Below, piece by piece: positions 47,512-61,347 of a stretch of DNA of 64,000 nt (position 1 is the first letter of the stretch; each line of letters begins with the position of its first letter). The notes beneath the pieces were generated by a model. It was not told where the DNA came from. It did no database searches and saw nothing but the letters and a program-made list of their open reading frames with translations. Origin of the DNA: Hermodice carunculata (Eukaryota; Annelida; Polychaeta; Eunicida; Amphinomidae); assembly GCA_964020975.1 (NCBI GenBank), contig OZ026626.1, positions 14,453,449 to 14,517,448 of the forward strand. The letters are read 5' to 3'. A program made the position numbers and the translations under genes.

Positions 47512-48159
47512 CACCTGCTGATGAAGCATCAAGTTCTATTATTTTCATAAGCAAATGGTTTTATTATATGACTTTCATTGATGAATTATTCCTATTGACC
47601 AACTCAAATTTTCCCCTACAAGGCTTGAAAGTTTCTGATGTGCATGTACATTGACCCAATATTTACTCACTTGCAAAACCGCATAAAATTAGATTCACAG
47701 CAGCCGAGATTTTGTGACCAATGTGATGATTTTTAATAAAAATATATGCCACTTTGGCTGGCTAATGGTGTTAAGGTGTCCAACATACTTGCCTTTGCTA
47801 GAGTATGCCCTAATTTTGACAACTTTAACTGCTATTTTAAAAACTTGTGAAACAGGGATACTCCCCTCCCCCGTGCCCCCCTCCCCCCAAAAAATCATTT
47901 GTTAAGTTTCTAAGTAAACATGAAATTTATAAGACAGGTATCCCATGGATTTGAGATGTTGTATAAAAATGTAGTACACAGGTAAACCTAACAACAATTT
48001 TTTTACATTTTATACAATGCATGTATAAGTACTGATCATTGTTAAAGTTGAGACGTGCTAGCATCAATTTGAACCAAACTTCTTATTAACGTTTTTGATA
48101 CCTGTCTCAAGTCAGGAAAGATGATTTTTAATTTCATACTGCATTTGATATTTGTTGTC

Positions 48160-48168
<9 letters not shown>
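47512..48168. other. Unannotated stretch
   Basis: A C-rich patch lies at 47866-47888. Otherwise nothing was recognised. Confidence 0.3.

Positions 48169-48250
<82 letters not shown>
48169..48250. repeat. (TA)n microsatellite
   Basis: About 40 TA units, followed by a T-run and a G9 run at 48280-48288. Ile-Tyr frames on both strands are artefacts. Confidence 0.97.
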
Positions 48251-48255
<5 letters not shown>

Positions 48256-48289
48256 TTTGTTTCGTTTTTTTTTTGTTGGGGGGGGGGGT

Positions 48290-49590
48290 CAAAGCTTAAA
48301 AAATCCCTAAAATTGCTTAGCCAATGGAGGAAGTGTTGCAAATGGCGTCACTTTTTAAATTAGGCCAAGTACTGGCTTCACACCAGCAGAGCCACCTTGT
48401 GTTTTTTAATCTATATTCAATCCTTGATCAGAGCCGTCTCTCAGATTCTGTGCTGACATATTGTGGAAGTGTTCTTTGCAGAAGTAAAAAATAATCAGTG
48501 ACCATTTCTTATCAAGATCGATATGCAAATTCATTCTTCGTTCGTATCCATTCAAATAAACCTTGTAAACATAAACATGCCCAATCACATACAGGTTCTT
48601 AACATCCATCAATCTTTGCATCTGCCATCAAACCCCAAACAGACAACATCCACAAAGTAATAACTCTCATGAAAAATAGAAGCAAACAACAGTTTTCAAT
48701 GATGCCAAAGAGACTGCACCAAATTCCGTGTAATCAAGATTCAACCATGATCAAAATCTTTAGCTATTAAACAAGGCATCTCTAAATCCAGTTAGATTGA
48801 GATAGATACACACCAGACATAAATAAATTATGGAGGAAAACATCTCTCGCCTGACTTGAGAAAGGTAGCAACCTAACGTTTGTGGTAGCTTCAATCGGAC
48901 AATCACTGGATGGTAATGGGCATGGTCCTTGTTTTAGCAATTTGTTTTCTCAACTGGGCTAATTGTATATTAATGCCTATATTTCTGTTAGTATCAATGT
49001 AAACAAAAGGAAAGTATACAGGTATTCACAATTTTGACCTCTTCAAAACACTTAGCCTTCAAACTTGGCGTGACTGTTCCTTGGGTGGGTCTCTAATGAA
49101 TGTGTTCATGTGGTCGTGCTCCAGTATTTTCAACACTTTGAAATGATTTTTTTGGACAAGGTCTTTAACCAAAAAAATCTTAAAACTCTCAGTCATATTG
49201 AACCTAAATTGCAAAAGGGCACTCCATGGGATCTTTAAGTATAATTTGTTAGGCAGGGGGGTAATGCAAAACATTTTTGTGCACTTTTGCTTTTTTTGAC
49301 TCGTAAAAAAGTTCATTACGTGGTTGCGGTGACACTTGGTGGAAGTATACCTTTTGGAACGGTCAAACAAATTAATTCGTCTCGGTGATGCCACTCTACA
49401 TCTCCGATTTTTAATAAATTTATTAATTTGGGAAGCTGGTTAATGCATACATTCGTATTGATAATCATGTAATTCAATGAAGGTTGCAATGAAATTCGCA
49501 TTTTTGACTTCTCCAAAGCTATGGACCAGACTATTTTTAACCTTGGTGGGAATATACCATGGCCAGGTCTCTACCAACTGGATAATTCAT
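48290..49590. other. Unannotated stretch
   Basis: I see nothing supportable. A (CTTT)n run of about five units lies just beyond, at about 49595-49614. Confidence 0.3.
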
Positions 49591-49920
49591 GACTTTCTTT
49601 CTTTCTTTCTTTATTGAAAGAAATTAAAGAACAGCTTTCTCCAAAACTGCTGGGCCAGTTGCTTTGCAATTAAATGTGGACTCTACTGGGTATTGCAGAC
49701 CTGAATTGGCCTAATTATGGGTTGAACATGAAGTACACTTGAGTGAAGCCTGTTAAGAGGGCATTCTTGTTTTGGTATTGGGTATCAAGCCAGAATCAAA
49801 TCATCACGAGAAAAATATACGCAATATCTTTATTAAGGCAGAAGCAGTAAAGAAACTTTATGTTACCATAAAAAGAGAAATGAGTTGGTTCTTTCTTTTT
49901 AAATTTAATACCAGTTTTCT

Positions 49921-50240
49921 GGGCCGCCATGGCTGAATGATTTTGGCCTTTGCTGTCTGTGCAAGGGCATGGGGTTCAAATCGTGGCCTACCAAAAGGCT
50001 TTTACTGTATTTGGCTCTTCCCATGCAGTGACCACTTAACTGCTTTGGGGGAGGGGGATGTTTGGGATACCTGTGCTTGATTATATCAGGGATGATGAAG
50101 GGGCTTGCAAGTCTCCTGATTCAGTAGGAGCTGCCATACAAAATGCACTCAAAGCACGCGTGCATGAATGGTTGAGTGCGTGATGTATGTAAGAGGACTC
50201 TCACATGGGGAAGATAAGGGTCAGCTTTCCAAGGACAGCA
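49921..50240 (+). mobile_element. tRNA-derived SINE
   Basis: The head GCCGCCATGGCTGAATGA to GGGGTTCAAATCGTGGCC has an A box TGGCTGAATGA (49930) and a B box GGTTCAAATCG (49973) 43 nt apart, the normal tRNA spacing. It is followed by a non-tRNA body of about 240 bp. The head does not close as a tRNA cloverleaf, so it is a SINE and not a tRNA gene. The 3' end is not sharply defined because a LINE begins soon after. Confidence 0.6.
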
Positions 50241-50279
50241 ATAAAGATAGTTTTGTCCATTAAAGGCTTTTGCATGAAA

Positions 50280-53200
50280 AAAAAGATATGGCAATTGTAG
50301 AGGATTCAAAGAGAAGAAAGCAGAAGTAGAAGATGCAACTGAAAGTGCAAAGATGGATATTATAGCACTAGTATAGACATGTATTAGAAGAGACGAGATA
50401 GGGATAGTGACAGGCCCCGCAGGATATGATCTGATAGGTAAAAGTGGGCAAAGGAAGGAAGGATGAGTAGGGTTTCTGATAAGGAAAGGGATAAAATGGC
50501 ATCAAGTCTGGAAGGTAGATGGGAAGATGTAGTGAGTGAAACAAGAGGTGCAGTGGATAGGAGTAGAGTCAAATTGAAACGGAATGGCAACAGGTGTACT
50601 GTACGTGGGACGTGAGGGTTTACATAATAAATGGAATGACCAAATGTATAATAGAATAAGAATGATGACTAGTGAAATTCAGCAGCAGAGGTATAAAGTT
50701 ATGATTGCTGAGGATTTCAGTGGACACACAGGGAATGGAGCAGATGGAAAAGAGAGAGGAGACAAAGAAGCGAATAAAAATGAAAGCAGGCTATTAAACT
50801 TCACTAGGGAATATGGGCTGAAAATTATGAAGAGGGACATGCAGTGCAAAAGGAAGTGGGCCTCATGTGGCAGACAGACAATAACTGATTACATCTTGGT
50901 GGAAAGTGATATTTTTGAATGACACAAAGGTGTGAAGTAGATGAGTAGGGTATACTGGATATGGCAGTGACCAGAAGGGGATGACAATTTCGGTTGGCAT
51001 TCAGCCATGCAGGAGGGATAAAGGGAAGACCAAAAGGGGGTGCAACATACACAAGGGGGCAGATTGGGGTGGCTATCAGGAAAGCCCGAAAACTGAGTGA
51101 CAAGAATGAAAAGATTAATGGGAGCTAGAAGGAGAACCACTGCAAATGAATGAAGAACTTACAAGGACCATTCTAATGGTGACTTTGAATAAGATTGGCA
51201 GAAAAAAGTTCTGCTTGAGAATAGAGGATATAAAATAGACCCAGAACTGAAAGTAACAATATGGAAAAGAGCTTTAGATAAGGATCACAGAGCTAAGCAA
51301 GGAAAAACGAGCATCCATAGAGTGAAATAAAGGACGCTAAGAGACAGTATATGGAATAGGGAAAACAGGTTGCAGATATAAAAGCAGAAAAGAAAGCTAG
51401 CAAAAATGAACAGATATCAATGAAAATAGGTGAAAGTGGAGGAGAAGGGTCGAATACATTGTGAAAACAGGGCAACAGGAAGAGAAAGAATAAAACTCAA
51501 GGGAACTTATATATAGGAAAAAGAACAGATAGGAGTGAGGACATACAAAAGCTTTAAAGGAACACTGGGATGAGATTATTAGCTCAAGATGGGGCCAAAG
51601 ACTAGTTAAGGTATATCAATCCGAAGATAGATAGGATCGATGGGATCCTGACATGCGTCACAGGATTGGTAGCATTGAAGTTTAGATAACTGTAGGACAG
51701 ATGGGATTAGGCAAAGCTCCAAGAACAGATGATATTTTGTGCGAGTTTATAAAGAAGGAGCCAAAGGAAATTGAAGATAGATCACAGATACTTTTCTATG
51801 GAATTATGGACTAGAAACAAGTGATTAGGGAATGAAATAGGCTTAAGATATCTTATATTCCCCAAAAGGGTCAAAGTGACGAACTAGACAAGTGTAGGAG
51901 TATTACTATTGCATCTAATTTGGGAAAAATATTCAGTCAGATAATGTACCAAGGACTGAGCAGAATAGTTGAAAGACTTGGGCTTTGTAAGAGAAATTCA
52001 GAATGATATTAGACCAAAGGAACAGGTAGCTGATCACATATTTACTCTGACTCAGGTTTTGGTATTGGCAAGACAAAAGTGGAGAAAGGTTTTTCATGGG
52101 CTTTTTAGATGTGTGAAAGACATATCATAAGATATGGATAGATGCTCTATGGGAAAAAATTAAGTGGGCTAGGAGGCAAATTTCTTGAAGTAGTAACAGC
52201 CCTATATCAGGATGTAAAATGCGCTGTTTCACTAGGAAATGCTGCATTAGAAAATGCATAGGTGAACATGGGCCTAAAGTAAGGGTGTGTGCTTTCTCCA
52301 ATTTTGTTTGCTCTATATATTAAAGACTTAGGTGAGCAGCTAATAGATTGTGACAAAGGAGTAACGATAGGACACCAGACTGTTCTTGGGTTATTTTTGC
52401 AGTTGACATCGTGCTCATGGCCAAGTCGCAAAAGGAGTCACATGATATGTTAATCATTGTAGGGGAATATTGGAATAAATTAGGGTGAGAGTTCAATTAG
52501 CCAAGGCAAAAGCCAGGTTATGCCGTGGGGAAGGAAACCAGATGGGAATAGAAAATTGAGGATTAGGAAATTCCAAATTCCGCAGGGGAGAGAACATCTG
52601 ACTGAAATTGGAGAGGTAGATGAATAGGAGTATCTTGGAGTAAAGATAAAAGCAACAGGTAAAAATTGTTCAGGTATCATATTGAAAGTATAAAGCAAAA
52701 GGTGAACCATACAAAAGGTGTGATAAAAGCTACAGCAATAAATAGTTTTAATAGGGCATTCACAGCTTCAGTGCTGTAGGGTAGATTAGCAATATCAGGA
52801 ATGCTAAATGATTTAGATTTTAGCACAGCAAATGAGGGGAAATCCAGGGCATGAAGAAAGCAAGCAGACAATGAAACGGGAAAATGGATTCTTGAAGTGC
52901 CGCCGTGCACAGCAACAGAAGCAATGTTTGGGAAGTTAGGGTGAAAAAGCATAACTGACGGAATTGTAAAAGCCAAGTTGAACTACTGGGGATATTTACA
53001 ATCAGTAATCGAGGACAGTTGGTGCACAAAAAAATATAATGAAGCGATACAGAACAGAACAACATACGGTGGCACAAAGGTATAAATTGAAAGGTTATGA
53101 TTAGGCTAAGGATTGGAAAACATATACAGGGTAGGCGGTGACTGAAGGATGGAACAAGGACTGAAGAAAAGAAGTGAGCGAAAAAAGTACGCTACATGCA

Positions 53201-53466
53201 TATAAGGTTTTAGAGAAGGCAAAGGAAAGTATATGCTTTGATGGAGGGAACGTATCAAAACTTTTGTTCCAGAGTAGGACAGGAGTTATCCATTTAGAGA
53301 AATGAAGAGAGAAATGGACGGCAGGGAGCAATGATTAGTGTAGAGTTTGTTTCAGGGAGGCATTGGAGAAGATAAACCATTGGCTGGTATGTTGTGTTGC
53401 ACATAGAGAGATGAGGAAGAATGTGTTTAGGAATGACAGGATGAAGATCATTGCTAGAATGCCAGA
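50280..53466 (+). mobile_element. Decayed LINE with endonuclease and reverse transcriptase
   Basis: The endonuclease part is clear at 50584-50922: AEDFSGHTGNGADG (the GDFN-GH-G block), LLNFTREYGLKI, then a 'KRKWAS---RQTITDYILV' block. RT traces follow at about 51690-52450 (AP-TDDI--EFIK; YIPQKG---ELDKCRSITI; ADHIFTL-QVL). A C-terminal Cys/His stretch (CRVCFREA...INHWLVCC) ends near 53410. Many stops and frameshifts are spread along the RT part. The base composition is purine-rich on the plus strand, unlike the other LINEs here, which suggests a different clade. The 3' end runs into a GAT/ATT repeat. Confidence 0.75.
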
Positions 53467-53558
53467 TGATGATGATGATTATTATTATTATTATTATTAT
53501 TATTATCATTATTATGATTATAATCGTTATTACTATTATTATTATTATCATTCTTCTT

Positions 53559-53588
<30 letters not shown>
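53467..53588. repeat. Compound (GAT)n/(ATT)n/(CTT)n microsatellite
   Basis: Starts directly at the LINE 3' end, so it probably expanded from the element's tandem tail. Confidence 0.93.
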
Positions 53589-53589
<1 letters not shown>

Positions 53590-53923
53590 TTTGAATGTAT
53601 CAAATAATCAACAAAATAAAAAATCATGCAATATGTACTTCTGTTGCTTACCTGCCCTATTCTATACGCAACAGTTTGTTCAAGTTGTTCTCAAGTCAAA
53701 TATGCATCATTTTGAAATTTTTAACTTATTGCAATATGCATCAGAGTTAAAATATTTATATTACAATCAAGCTACGCTTAGATAAATTGAGGTTCATAAC
53801 GCATTACTTGTATCATTGTAACAATTATTGTAAAATTTACGGCAAATTATGTTCTGCGTATGTGTCCATTGTTTTGAGCTCGTTTATGTAAGGTAACTTT
53901 TCCTACATATGTTGATAATGCAG

Positions 53924-54150
53924 GTCTGTTTAGAAGCGGGGTCCTTGAAGAGGGGGCTAGCTCTATGCAACTTAAGCTGGGCCCTCGGGTATGGTCTTTC
54001 TTTAATCTATTGTGACTACGTATCGGATTATGTCGTGGTCATGTATATACAACACATGGCTGTGGCCATCAGCACAAGTGCACTCTTGATTGTGCTGACA
54101 TCCAAACCCACAAGCTACGTGCTTGAGGAAAATACCAGATTCGTGGTATA
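53924..54150 (+). CDS. Possible transporter exon (MFS, SLC22-like)
   Basis: Translation after a plausible acceptor (GTTGATAATGCAG, ending 53923) gives a 70-80 residue segment. It has E/K-R-G, WALGYGLSLIYCDYVSDY, an MYIQH stretch, a hydrophobic helix and a KPTSYVLEENTRF end. This order (R-G, GY, a D/R after the helix, Q, P-x-S...R) loosely follows transmembrane 5-6 and the PESPRWL loop of organic cation transporters. The key PESPRW residues are replaced. GT dinucleotides near 54144-54149 could be the donor. No neighbouring exons were found, so this may be an isolated decaying exon or coincidence. Confidence 0.22.
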
Positions 54151-55557
54151 GAAAGGCACATCGACGTGCAAACGAAACCCTATTTGTCCCTTTGGTTAAA
54201 ACTGGGATAATTATACTTCAAGTAAAGTGACAGGTGGCCACAAGTGACTTGCCGATAATCTTGTATGCGAGGAATGTAAAAGAAACATTGTCCCGAAAAA
54301 AAAAAAAACAGAATCAGAAAAACGATAAGGCATGGCCAGTGTACTTTGCTATACTACTTCATTCAGGCTTATCGTGTCTCTTACTTACTCGAAAGTTTCA
54401 AACTGTAATCGTTCTGGCAAGGAGCCAGTGGCTTGAATTGTCAAGTTTTATTGAAGCTATTGTAGCAAAGCTTTTCCCTCTTCATAGGCATAATATCTAT
54501 TTCTACACATATTCTAATTCAAGAGCTTATTGTATTATTTTTGGGATATACAACCTGATTATGACCACCTTGTTAGTCTACATTCTGACTGCAGTTTGCA
54601 ATATTGATATTCATTTTAGGCCTATAGAAGCATTGACATTTATAGGAAATAAACTACAGCTGATTCGGCACTCTTGAATTCGAACAACCGGGGCTAGAGA
54701 CAACAAAACTTATGACAAACTTTCACTCATAATTTTGTCTGTCACGCGTGATTCTTGCGGCACTGGAAATTATGTGCTGCCTGTGTTACCATTCGACAAT
54801 GTATTACGGCAACTATAATTTTATTATTCTTATTTTTACGTCTCTTTTCAATATTGCTGTATTGCACAATGGAGAGGATCATAAAATGTTTGCCTCTCCT
54901 AAGTAAAATTATTAAAGAATATATCATGACTGGATTAGAAAATTAACGACGTAGTGCCGTTTGTTTAAGCTACATACATGTATATCGATATGGTGTCGTA
55001 GTTTGACAATGAATGGATACCTTGTATCTATGAACTTGGAAAAAATTAAGTCAACATGCATGAATTCTTTGTACAATTGCAGAAAAAAATAGCACCGTAT
55101 GGTATCTTTTTTTGTTAATCAATGAAATCAGTACATTTTTGGAAACCCTCTACAATTTTTCAGGGATTTGTAATTTTATTTATTTTTTCTATTTCAAACT
55201 TAGAAAATAAGGTGAGCACTTATATATTTTTGCAAGACAGGTGAACTAAAAGTCATGTCCCAGCATGTGTTGTCTATATATTTGTTGTTAAAAGGCTTGA
55301 TATACATTGCATACACTCATATTGAGTTACTTTGTGGCATATTTTTCATCCTTCATTTTTTTTTTTTTGCTTTTACCCACATATATAATGTTTGCTATCA
55401 AATTTCTGTAGTCCTTACCTGTATCGCCTCCTTGCGACAAAAGTGGCATCGTAACATGGTAATTTTTGACTTGCATTTCGTTTCAAATACCAATATCTTT
55501 CTTCACACCAAAAAACAGAGATTTCTAAATTCTTTTGACAAGTGTACCATAAGAACC
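54151..55557. other. Unannotated stretch before duplication copy B
   Basis: A 147-codon plus-strand frame (54234-54677) has hydrophobic stretches but no family that I recognise. The remainder shows nothing. Confidence 0.3.
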
Positions 55558-56889
55558 ATAAAAATTAAAGGGTATCGGACTGTTCACAAGAATTTTACAT
55601 TTTGATCCACATATTACTAAATAGTGTAGGCGGCACCACCAATGGTGCAGTTAACGTAGATTTTTAAAAGCTTTGTAACTCCTCAAAGCTACATAGAACT
55701 AACTAAAAACTGTGCGGGTGCATAAACATGACTTTCACATGATGACCCCGATATTCCAACTGGCCATTAGACTTTGATGTTCAACATGGGTTAAAAATTG
55801 TTTTGTTCAAAATGTGCGCCCTTGGTTTTGCATGCATGATTCAATGATTTTTTCAGACATGGAATGCTGCATATTTGCTCATGATTTCCAACATACTATC
55901 GATGGGGCCACTTATAATCATCAGATACCCAGATTTGAACTTCCTGCACAATCGCATTTACTTTCATGAACATCTATCAAACATTCAGGTTGCTATAGCA
56001 GTCACACAATTTTCACATTTTGACCAATATATTACATAATACTGCAAGTGGCGCCAGCAATGTCGAACTCGATTTAGATGCATACACACCTGAGAGCGCG
56101 TGTAAGTTATATGGAGCTACCCTGAAAACTGGATTATATCACGCTCACAAGCAAAGGTTTGCATACAGGCGGACAGAGAGACATGAAAAATCGCATGAGC
56201 TCTGTGATCTATTGTGAACAGAGCTAAAAAGGCACAAATTCAACATTCTTTAAAATTCGCAGCACCAGCCGCTGCCAAAAATAAGGAGTGCGGGTACAAA
56301 GAAGTACACCTAAGTAATATCACAGCAATTGGTCTCGTGGATCGGGAGAAGATGCTAAAAGATTTTTCGGAACAATTAACAGACAAAATCTTAGAAAATA
56401 CATGAACATATGAGAAAACGTGATAAAGATTCACCCCAGGTAAACCGCCACCAAGTTTGAAGTAGATGTGTGTTCATAGGTTTGGGACAAACTATATTGT
56501 GCATTTATGTACAATAGTATCCCTGAAGTAACCTACCATACGTGTATTCTCAGCGTCCATTATGTAATTAGGGAAAGAAGACAAGGCTTTGTGGCCTAAC
56601 CGTACCAGCACTGAATTTCAAATGATACTGGTCACCCAAGTTTTCTTCAACCAGGGAATGGGAACCCTTATGTATACATTATAGTTTTGCTGTTGAAAAG
56701 AAGTGAAATTTTTGGTTTGGTAATGGCAAGTTCATGTAATTTAAGCAGAGGACCAGAACTGTTCCTATAAAAAGCATAGACACCTTCAATGAAAACCAAG
56801 TTACCACCTCAAATAAGATGGTCCAACTTGGGTTCGGCTGTCATTTTAGTTAACTGAAATCAGCAACCTCAAACACCTTGGTGTAACAA

Positions 56890-57245
56890 AAGCTGAGCGG
56901 GTGAAAAATAAATCAAAGTGACCACTAAATCTTATCAGATGACTGATACCCCCGTAACTTTTAGCACATGTGCACTATATTTGAAAGAAACTCATATATC
57001 TGTTAAAGGCATCTTCATTTTTTGTGAGTACTCTTTCTATAAACTGTAATAACATGTTATGATGGTGGCAATGAACAACGACGCCCATGGTGCTGAATGT
57101 ATGAGCGACTTTTCGTCAGATAAAGAGGCAAGTAAGTGTTGCCTTATTCAACATCAATGTGCTTCTTATATTACGAAGATTGAAATATAGGGACATTATT
57201 GGTACATGTGTTGTTGTGCGTCATCTTCATAAGCTAGTGTAATCA
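56890..57245. repeat. Insertion or deletion difference of about 356 bp between the duplication copies
   Basis: Copy A reads directly from GTGTAACAA into GGTAATGTAG (35453-35475). Copy B has about 356 extra bases bounded by near-identical 9-mers. Either an element inserted in B, or A lost the segment by recombination between the short repeats. No transposon terminus is obvious inside. Confidence 0.65.
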
Positions 57246-60200
57246 GGTAATGTAGACTGCATGGGTCAATCTATGACAATGTTATGGCTGCAAAGCACCA
57301 TGATTTCATTACAGTGGTCCTGCAAACTTTAAGAGAAAAGATTTATGACGGTGGAGAAACGGTTCCGCGGCTTGGAAACTTCATATAGAGTCCTGCTCGT
57401 GCATAATAAATAAAAGCTGTCAAAGGCCCCTGTTTGGACACACGGACGCAGGCTATTGCAATAAGATTCAATCTATTAAGGCCAACAGACAAAAACGATG
57501 TGGGTGCCTTAATTCTATTGACCTAATGAAGTTACTGCCAACCCGTACAATTAGTTTCAACAGAGAAATAAATGCTTCCTTCTTCCACATTAATTTTTAT
57601 TTTGGGCACCTTTGACTGAAACACTCTGTCTCTTCACAAACCTAACTAAAATTAATATACCGATGTAAACAGCAAACCTATAGTTTCTTTAGGGTGACCC
57701 AACGCTATATAAATGCACCACACCAGGAATTGATTATAATATTATATTCATGGTCATAGTTAAGGTACGCCAGGAAAAGGTACAGGAATACAGAAATCAC
57801 TGCTGGTCCAAGTATCATAATTTGGAGGAAGTCACTACATATTTATCACATTTCACAGTATCCATGCTGAAACCAGGATTTATGAAAAAAAAACACGAGA
57901 ACGCATGAATATAATATTCAAGCTTATTTTCTTTGGGGACAACTTCACATAAAATATAAAGCGTGAAAGTACAAATGTATACAAATATATTAAAAATGGT
58001 GCACAATATTAAAACTTCAGAAGAAGACAAAATAATTATCAGGACATTTTGGTATAATCATGGAGGAAGAAAGTTGACATGTAAACATATGGTTTCTTTG
58101 TTCTCAAATATTAAGGTAATAATAGTATATTATATATGTAAAAATTCCAACAAAAGATTTTTTAATATCAAAATGCCAATTTCATTTTATAAGACATTCA
58201 GGCAAGGAAACTCTTCCTTTATTTCGGTAATGTACATACCATTACAGAAAAAAATCCAAATTCTGAATTATTTATTATTTTCTGATCGTGTAACAAAATA
58301 GCCATCATAAAAGATCAAATTTTATATAAGTTTTATTTACTGAGTTGTATTCTACCAAAACTTAAGTTTCGTTATCATCCACATGCAAATATGTATTGCT
58401 ATTTTAATCATTGATAGAGTTATTAATTAAAAAATCTGATAATGCATTTTTGTACAAAATTTAGGACCTCAGCAAACTAAATATACCGTTGTCGGAAGAA
58501 CAGGTGAGAGTGTATTTCTATGCTAACAATAGCAGTTTGAGTTTCTAATTAAGTTATTTTCTTCTCATATACTTGATTTAGGATGTTTTTTAGATTTGAC
58601 ATGTTGCATATTGATAGAACAAAGTAACCTGCAGCTTCTCGGACGATAACTTTTGAGTATTTTTTCACTTTTTAGTATTTATTACGTATTTTCGGGAGCT
58701 GTATCAACATGAGAGAGTTATGTCCCCATCCATGGACTGAATGTAAACAAACACACGTGGATCTATGCCAGAGGCGTACGTTTCGTATGTCAGGTGGAAG
58801 TCTTGATATACTTTCATTTCCTTTCCTCCTAGACAATTTCAACAGTGTTGCAACCGACTCTAGTGATGTAATTTTACTAAGATTTGTCTAAGAAACTGCA
58901 TTTTTATAAAATTTGGAGCGATATTGCCCTTTTCGACAGAGGACAAATGACTGACAATACGAAAAAAAAGAACTGACCATTGGCACAGCTCAGAGAGTGA
59001 GGGTGAATTCTGCGACACTATCAACAAAAATTGAGCCAGCGATGTATTCATGTGCAGCAAACCCTTTCAGAAGTATGGATTCTGTACACATCCTAGTAAA
59101 CATGTGTATGACAAAAGCTGATAATCACATAAAACACAGTATAAACACTTAGTGGTGATTCTACAAACTTACCACAAAATACTCAAAGTGATATGCATAT
59201 TGTGTACCCATGTCAGCTTCAAACACATGAAAGATAAAAGCATCGTGTTAACAATGCACAATAATCTATAATATGCCAATAATTTCGTAAAAAGTAAGTG
59301 AAATTACACGAGTTATAACAACATGACTGTCACAAAATAACCAGTACATAGTGTGCGAGAAAGAAGTAATTATAGGGATATATGCTGACAGCTCCCTGAT
59401 TTAAACATAGGACATACAAGAACCATTTCGACCAGAATCGAGCTACCATACAAAAAGGAATATACATTGTAATTTGAATGTACTCAAGTATGGAACTCAT
59501 GTGTACATAAAAGTAGTACCAAAAATATTCACAAGCAAAACAATACATTGAGCACGTACATGTAGCAGAACATGAGAGTACATACATATAAAACACAACA
59601 TAAATTTTTATTAAAAAACAAAACAGATTGGTTCCTTGGTAAATCATTCCCAGTGCAAGCACGAGGACTTATCCATTCGACCTTGAATTCGGCAAGTATG
59701 ACTTCTTGCATTTGCAACCTGTCATGCTTTACTATTGTATTTCTACGAGGTAAAGAGTTCCTAGTTAATGGGGGCGAACATGTCATTACTTTGTGACGTC
59801 TTGCTCAAAATCAAATTGTGGAAACCAGGGGCTACCTTAGGAACGGTAGTTTTTAAACCTCCAGAGACGGGAGTTTCAAGCCTTTGCTGTTTTAATAAAA
59901 CACTAGGATACATGTCAATTGGCCATTTCTAGATTGATATGAAGGAGTTTACATATTACATGTGCAATTTTCAAACCTATTTGTGAATTTTTCGTTCAGT
60001 GTGAATTTTGAAGTTTGAAAATATAGTCTTATGTATTTAGAATCCCTGTACTGCGCATATTTTCAACGAAACGAATAAATCTAATGAACTTTTTATGAAT
60101 TTTTTAGTATTTTTTATTTCTCCTGTACCGCCCCCTCAAGATTATGGTGAAACGTTGTGGAGATGTTCCATATGGATAGATAAAAAAGTTACAAATTATG

Positions 60201-61347
60201 TGATGCGCGATAAGAATATATGTTAATATATTTGGTATGGGAATACTAATGCATATGTATGTTTTTCATAATTCATACACTAGATCCATTTCAAGCTAAC
60301 GGACACCCAGATCTTTGCTTTTGGTATTTTTTATGCAGCCGATTACATGCTGTGTATTCGTTGTCAGCTATTTTTTTTCTTTTTGGGTGGCCTCGGGTTA
60401 TTGTTGCTTTACGAATTAGCCACCTGTGAACTAAAACCTTAATCAAACAATGCGTGCTTTTTTTATATTTTTTGGCCTGTTGAATGTGGAGTTTGCAGTT
60501 GAACTGGTATATCTTCCATCAAATTCAACATTGCATTGTTTATTTTGGCAGACATTTCACATACGTAAAATAACCTGATTAAGTTAAGGGCCATTCCATT
60601 TTAGCTGTCATTGCATATTCCGAAGATAGGAAAAATATAGCTGTCGTAAGATTGCAATATTATCTCGGAGTAAGTTAAACCTGATAGTGTTGGGTCACCA
60701 ACTACAACGAATGAAAGTATTGCACACATGTTTTGGAGGAATTACAGAGCAAAGGAAAATATTGTTTATGTTATTCTATTACTTACTAAGATGATTAAAA
60801 GTAAAGCATTATGTTATATGGCAGACCTTTAGTTCCAGGTTCTTCCTACCCAGGCACCGTGCTTCACACCTGCATGCATTGTGTGAAAATGAAACTGCAG
60901 ACTTGAACATGCATATAGTTCTTCTTTTTTAAACATTAATACATATGAAGTCTAATAAGGATACCTACAACCAATACGGTTTAGTGGCATTACAATTGAG
61001 AAACCATTGTATAGGTACACATTCACCTTTAATGTCGCAAGTCAGCTTTACGCTACTGAATTGTACAGTGTTCCACCATCTCATTCCCTCCATTAGCATG
61101 AGGTTCTTTGAAATTCATCTCCTGATGCTTTATGCACAGAATTTAATCCACTGATAGCACTATGCCATCTTCACATCTGAAAGCACATTTAGGTGGTAGG
61201 GTCATTGGACACCCAGGAACAATTCCGAAGAGATGCTGGCAATTCTGCCTGGATCAGCTTGTAGACTCTCATATATTCAAAGAGCAATGTTGTTAACTTT
61301 CAACCGTCACTCAAGTTCATCCATCTTAATACATGTCTTGAAGTTTC

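Noticed and set aside
48042-48363. Frames on both strands rich in Ile-Tyr
   Set aside because: Artefact of the TA repeat.
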